DNA of 24,979 bases from the NCBI GenBank assembly GCA_937983065.1, contig CALKAL010000046.1, forward strand, positions 1 through 24,979, in the 5' to 3' direction. The notes under the pieces were generated by a model. It made no database searches and was not told the origin of the DNA. It saw only the letters and a list, made by a program, of their open reading frames with translations. Of the stretch, positions 22,764 to 24,979 are shown piece after piece. The stretch is from an uncultured Bacillaceae bacterium (lineage in GTDB: Bacteria > Bacillota > Bacilli > Bacillales > Alkalibacillaceae). The first letter of the stretch is position 1. Each line of letters starts with the position of its first letter. Made by a program: the position numbers and the translations under genes.

Positions 22764-24038
22764 ATGATGAATCATAAAGAAAAAACAATCGAAGAAATTT
22801 TATCAATCATTTCCGAACATGAAGATGTCATTGTATCAATGGGTAATGGGGAACCGGATTATATTTTATCAGCAATCGATCAAAATCCGGATGCTTTTTC
22901 GTCATTAAAAATACATCAAATGCTAGAAATGAATCATCGCAAATATATTAACGGTGAGTATCCACATATTCGTTACGTCTCTTACTTTTTAAATCAACAT
23001 TCGCGAAGAGCGTTTGTAGCGGGAAATTGTGATTTAGTTCCTAATCATTTTCACCAAATGCCTGAATTATTAATGGAAACAACGAATAAGCCAATCGTTT
23101 TAGCCCAAGCATCAACTATAGATAATGATGGTTATTTCTCATTAGGTGTAGTGGCAGAATATACGGCCTCCTTCATCGGAAAGGCTCCATTTATTTTACA
23201 AATTAACGAGCACGTCCCGAAAACGAACGGGAGAAATAAAATTCATATTAACGATGTGCAAGCAATTATTCATCATAATCAACCGTTACACACGCTACCT
23301 GAAATCCCTATTAAAGAGATTGATATTAAAATTGCTGAATATATTGCAGAGCGAATTGATAACGGTTCAACCCTTCAAGTCGGAATTGGCGGAATTCCGA
23401 ATGCGGTCATTAGTTTACTTAAAAATCATCGTGATTTAGGAATCCATACCGAGATGTTAACGGACGGTTGCGCCGAGTTGTTTAAAGAAGGGGTTATTAC
23501 AGGTAACAAGAAAAATACCCATATCGGAAAAATGGTCGCAACATTTGCATTGGGCTCCAAGGATTTATATGATTTTATGGATCAAAACGAACATGTTGAA
23601 ATGCTAACTGTCGATTACGTTAACGACCCTCGCAATATCGCTAAAGAGGACAATATGGTGACGATTAACGCGACAACTGAAATTGATTTTTACGGTCAAT
23701 GTGCGTCTGAAACAGTCGCTGGTAAATACTACAGCTCAACAGGAGGACAAGCCGATTTCGGTCAAGGCGTTCGCTTTTCGAAAAATGGAAAAGGCTTTAT
23801 TTGCTTATATTCAACAGCGAAAAATGATACGATTTCAAAAATTCAACCGACGTTAACGAAAGGACAAGTCATTACAACAACGAAAAATGATATTGATTAC
23901 GTCGTCACAGAATACGGAATCGCCCAACTAAAAGGAAAATCAATTCAACAACGTACGAAGGAGCTAATTCAGATCGCCCATCCGAAATTTCGCGACGAAT
24001 TGACTTTTGAAGCAAAGAAATTAAGATTTATTATTTAA
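22764..24038 (+). CDS. Acetyl-CoA hydrolase/CoA-transferase family protein (4-hydroxybutyrate/butyryl type)
   Basis: The 424-residue protein has the two-domain CoA-transferase family I layout. It has VGIGGIPNAV (206-215), the catalytic Glu230 in LGIHTEM, then GGQADFGQGVRFS, KIQPTLTKGQV and VVTEYGIAQLKGKS near the C terminus. The family moves CoA between acetyl-CoA and carboxylates such as butyrate, 4-hydroxybutyrate, propionate or succinate. The acceptor cannot be set by eye. AAAGGA lies 8 nt before the ATG, 23 nt after maf, so they share a transcript, though no functional link is clear. Confidence 0.9.
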   Translation: MMNHKEKTIEEILSIISEHEDVIVSMGNGEPDYILSAIDQNPDAFSSLKIHQMLEMNHRKYINGEYPHIRYVSYFLNQHSRRAFVAGNCDLVPNHFHQMPELLMETTNKPIVLAQASTIDNDGYFSLGVVAEYTASFIGKAPFILQINEHVPKTNGRNKIHINDVQAIIHHNQPLHTLPEIPIKEIDIKIAEYIAERIDNGSTLQVGIGGIPNAVISLLKNHRDLGIHTEMLTDGCAELFKEGVITGNKKNTHIGKMVATFALGSKDLYDFMDQNEHVEMLTVDYVNDPRNIAKEDNMVTINATTEIDFYGQCASETVAGKYYSSTGGQADFGQGVRFSKNGKGFICLYSTAKNDTISKIQPTLTKGQVITTTKNDIDYVVTEYGIAQLKGKSIQQRTKELIQIAHPKFRDELTFEAKKLRFII

Positions 24039-24039
24039 T

Positions 24040-24079
24040 AAAAAATGCGCTCGAATAGGGTGTGACCTCCGTTCGAGCG
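24040..24079 (-). terminator. Hairpin 3' of the CoA-transferase gene, T-run only on the - strand
   Basis: CGCTCGAA (24048-24055) pairs with TTCGAGCG (24072-24079). The + side downstream is TCAAATCC with no T run, while the - side has CATTTTTTATT, so it would terminate leftward transcripts. On the + strand it may just protect the 3' end. Confidence 0.55.
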
Positions 24080-24193
24080 TCAAATCCTCTTAAAACAAAG
24101 ACAACACTTCATCCAGTAGGGAAATTGGCCATTAGCACTGTACATCAATTAATAGAACAATAACTGAGTTACTCCCTCTGGCTCATTAAGTTT

Positions 24194-24234
24194 AAAAAGG
24201 GAAGATGACTAAATTTAGCCATCTCCCCTTTTTT
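24194..24234 (-). terminator. Terminator of the downstream lipoprotein gene (bidirectional)
   Basis: AAAAAGGGAAGATGACTAAA pairs with TTTAGCCATCTCCCCTTTTT as a nearly perfect palindrome of about 20 bp per arm, bounded by T/A runs. Confidence 0.8.
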
Positions 24235-24826
24235 AATTTGATATTTCGTCAATTAACCAGTCATCTAATTCTTTCATAAAAGTAATTGAAAAGTATCTAT
24301 CTTCTTTAACTGATTCTCCATTTTCGTCTTTATAGTCTAAACGTACTATAACATTTGCTTGAGTACCACCTTCGTTTATTTCGGTTGACTCTGTAAACCA
24401 AGAATATAATATGTGATTTTCAGTAAAATAGGTTAACTTTACTTCTTGATTACCATAAACAGCATAAATTTCATCATCTTTCAACACGAATTCAATATTT
24501 GAAGAAGCTAGGTTATTTAGATTATCTATCTGTTTTTCATTTAAATTATTCATAAATGCAGATATAAACATGTTAATCGTAGGAGTTTCAACAGTAGTCA
24601 TTTCAAAATGCTCCACTTTTTCATAAAGTTCATTTAGTTTTTCAACAGCTGCGTCTAACTCTGCATTCAATCTTTCAATTTCATCTAAAAGTTCATGAAG
24701 TGAAGAATTCGATTGGTCATCATCGGATGAAGATAAAACTTGTTCAGCATCTTTATCGCTATTAGTGCAACCTACTAACATTAATGCTGAAACGATTACG
24801 AACAAGAAACTTCTTAACCTTCCCAT
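24233..24826 (-). CDS. Lipoprotein with coiled coil, function unknown
   Basis: The 197-residue protein has a signal peptide with lipobox LVGC (Cys20), a Ser/Asp-rich linker, a predicted coiled coil at about residues 43-75 (LLDEIERLNAELDAAVEKL), and a C-terminal alpha+beta domain (about 80-197) of alternating strands that ends ITFMKELDDWLIDEISN. The C-terminal part could be an NTF2-like fold, as in several Bacillus lipoproteins, but this is a guess. AGGGATG precedes the ATG by about 4 nt, and a good promoter lies upstream. It appears to be a single-gene unit. Confidence 0.8.
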   Translation of the reverse strand: MGRLRSFLFVIVSALMLVGCTNSDKDAEQVLSSSDDDQSNSSLHELLDEIERLNAELDAAVEKLNELYEKVEHFEMTTVETPTINMFISAFMNNLNEKQIDNLNNLASSNIEFVLKDDEIYAVYGNQEVKLTYFTENHILYSWFTESTEINEGGTQANVIVRLDYKDENGESVKEDRYFSITFMKELDDWLIDEISN

Positions 24827-24857
24827 TATACATCCCTAAATTTTTGAAATTTTGTAT

Positions 24858-24886
24858 ATAGTATCATATGAATATTCTATTTTCAA
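24858..24886 (-). promoter_or_regulatory. Predicted sigma-A promoter of the terminal lipoprotein gene
   Basis: On the - strand TTGAAA (24881-24886) and TACTAT (24858-24863) are 17 nt apart, about 32 nt upstream of the start. Beyond it (24887-24979) I see no gene. Confidence 0.65.
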
Positions 24887-24979
24887 TAGTAACTATGCTC
24901 AATATTTAAGAACAAATATTTTGAATGAATAAAGTAAGGGCTTATTCCTGTCTATCAATATTAAATATTAAATCCATTA

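Overview
The window is an AT-rich chromosomal segment from an endospore-forming member of the Bacillaceae. The evidence is a complete gerPA-gerPF spore-coat germination operon, Gram-positive lipoproteins with lipoboxes, strong AGGAGG ribosome binding sites, GTG and TTG starts, and gene sets I recognise from the Bacillus subtilis yit/yis regions (yitS, yitT, a BsuPI-domain gene, a DUF3813 gene, yitU, yitV; yisL near gerP). No rRNA, tRNA, CRISPR array, prophage or intact insertion sequence was seen.

Layout. 1-90 is a fragment of what looks like a Bacillaceae intergenic repeat. 137-2330 holds yitV and, divergently, yitU followed by two very small genes (43 aa and a 71-aa DUF3813 protein). 2476-5943 is a phosphonate/phosphite-type ABC importer (phnD, phnC and two phnE genes) with its own promoter, an internal hairpin and a terminator. 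6094-7281 holds a D-amino-acid transaminase and a small Nfu N-terminal-domain protein. 7338-10165 holds a BsuPI-domain lipoprotein and yitT, divergent from yitS (DegV). 10302-12035 holds a membrane-anchored GH13-like protein with unusual catalytic residues, and yisL. 12398-13585 is ornithine aminotransferase (rocD), followed by a 21-bp tandem repeat. 13864-17293 is a leftward, tightly overlapping four-gene membrane operon of uncharacterised families (DUF418, DUF2157, GDYXXLXY, unknown). 17368-19195 is the gerP operon with a sigma-K-like promoter. 19254-21923 has a GT4 glycosyltransferase divergent from a PAP2 phosphatase, plus an alpha/beta hydrolase. The PAP2 promoter carries an 11-bp-periodic array resembling PhoP boxes. 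22162-24038 holds maf and a CoA-transferase. 24233-24826 is a lipoprotein of unknown function.

How the parts relate. Most genes are housekeeping or envelope functions. Two pieces concern phosphorus: the phn importer and the GT4/PAP2 pair with the possible Pho box. Together they could belong to a phosphate-limitation response, but this is inference. Nothing is a clear new defence or mobile system. The best leads are the GH13-like protein with Lys at the usual acid/base Glu position, the Pho-box-like array, the four-gene membrane operon next to gerP, the BsuPI/Gmad2-like lipoprotein, and the 21-bp repeat. Several starts were set by ribosome binding sites inside longer open frames; these are stated in each entry.
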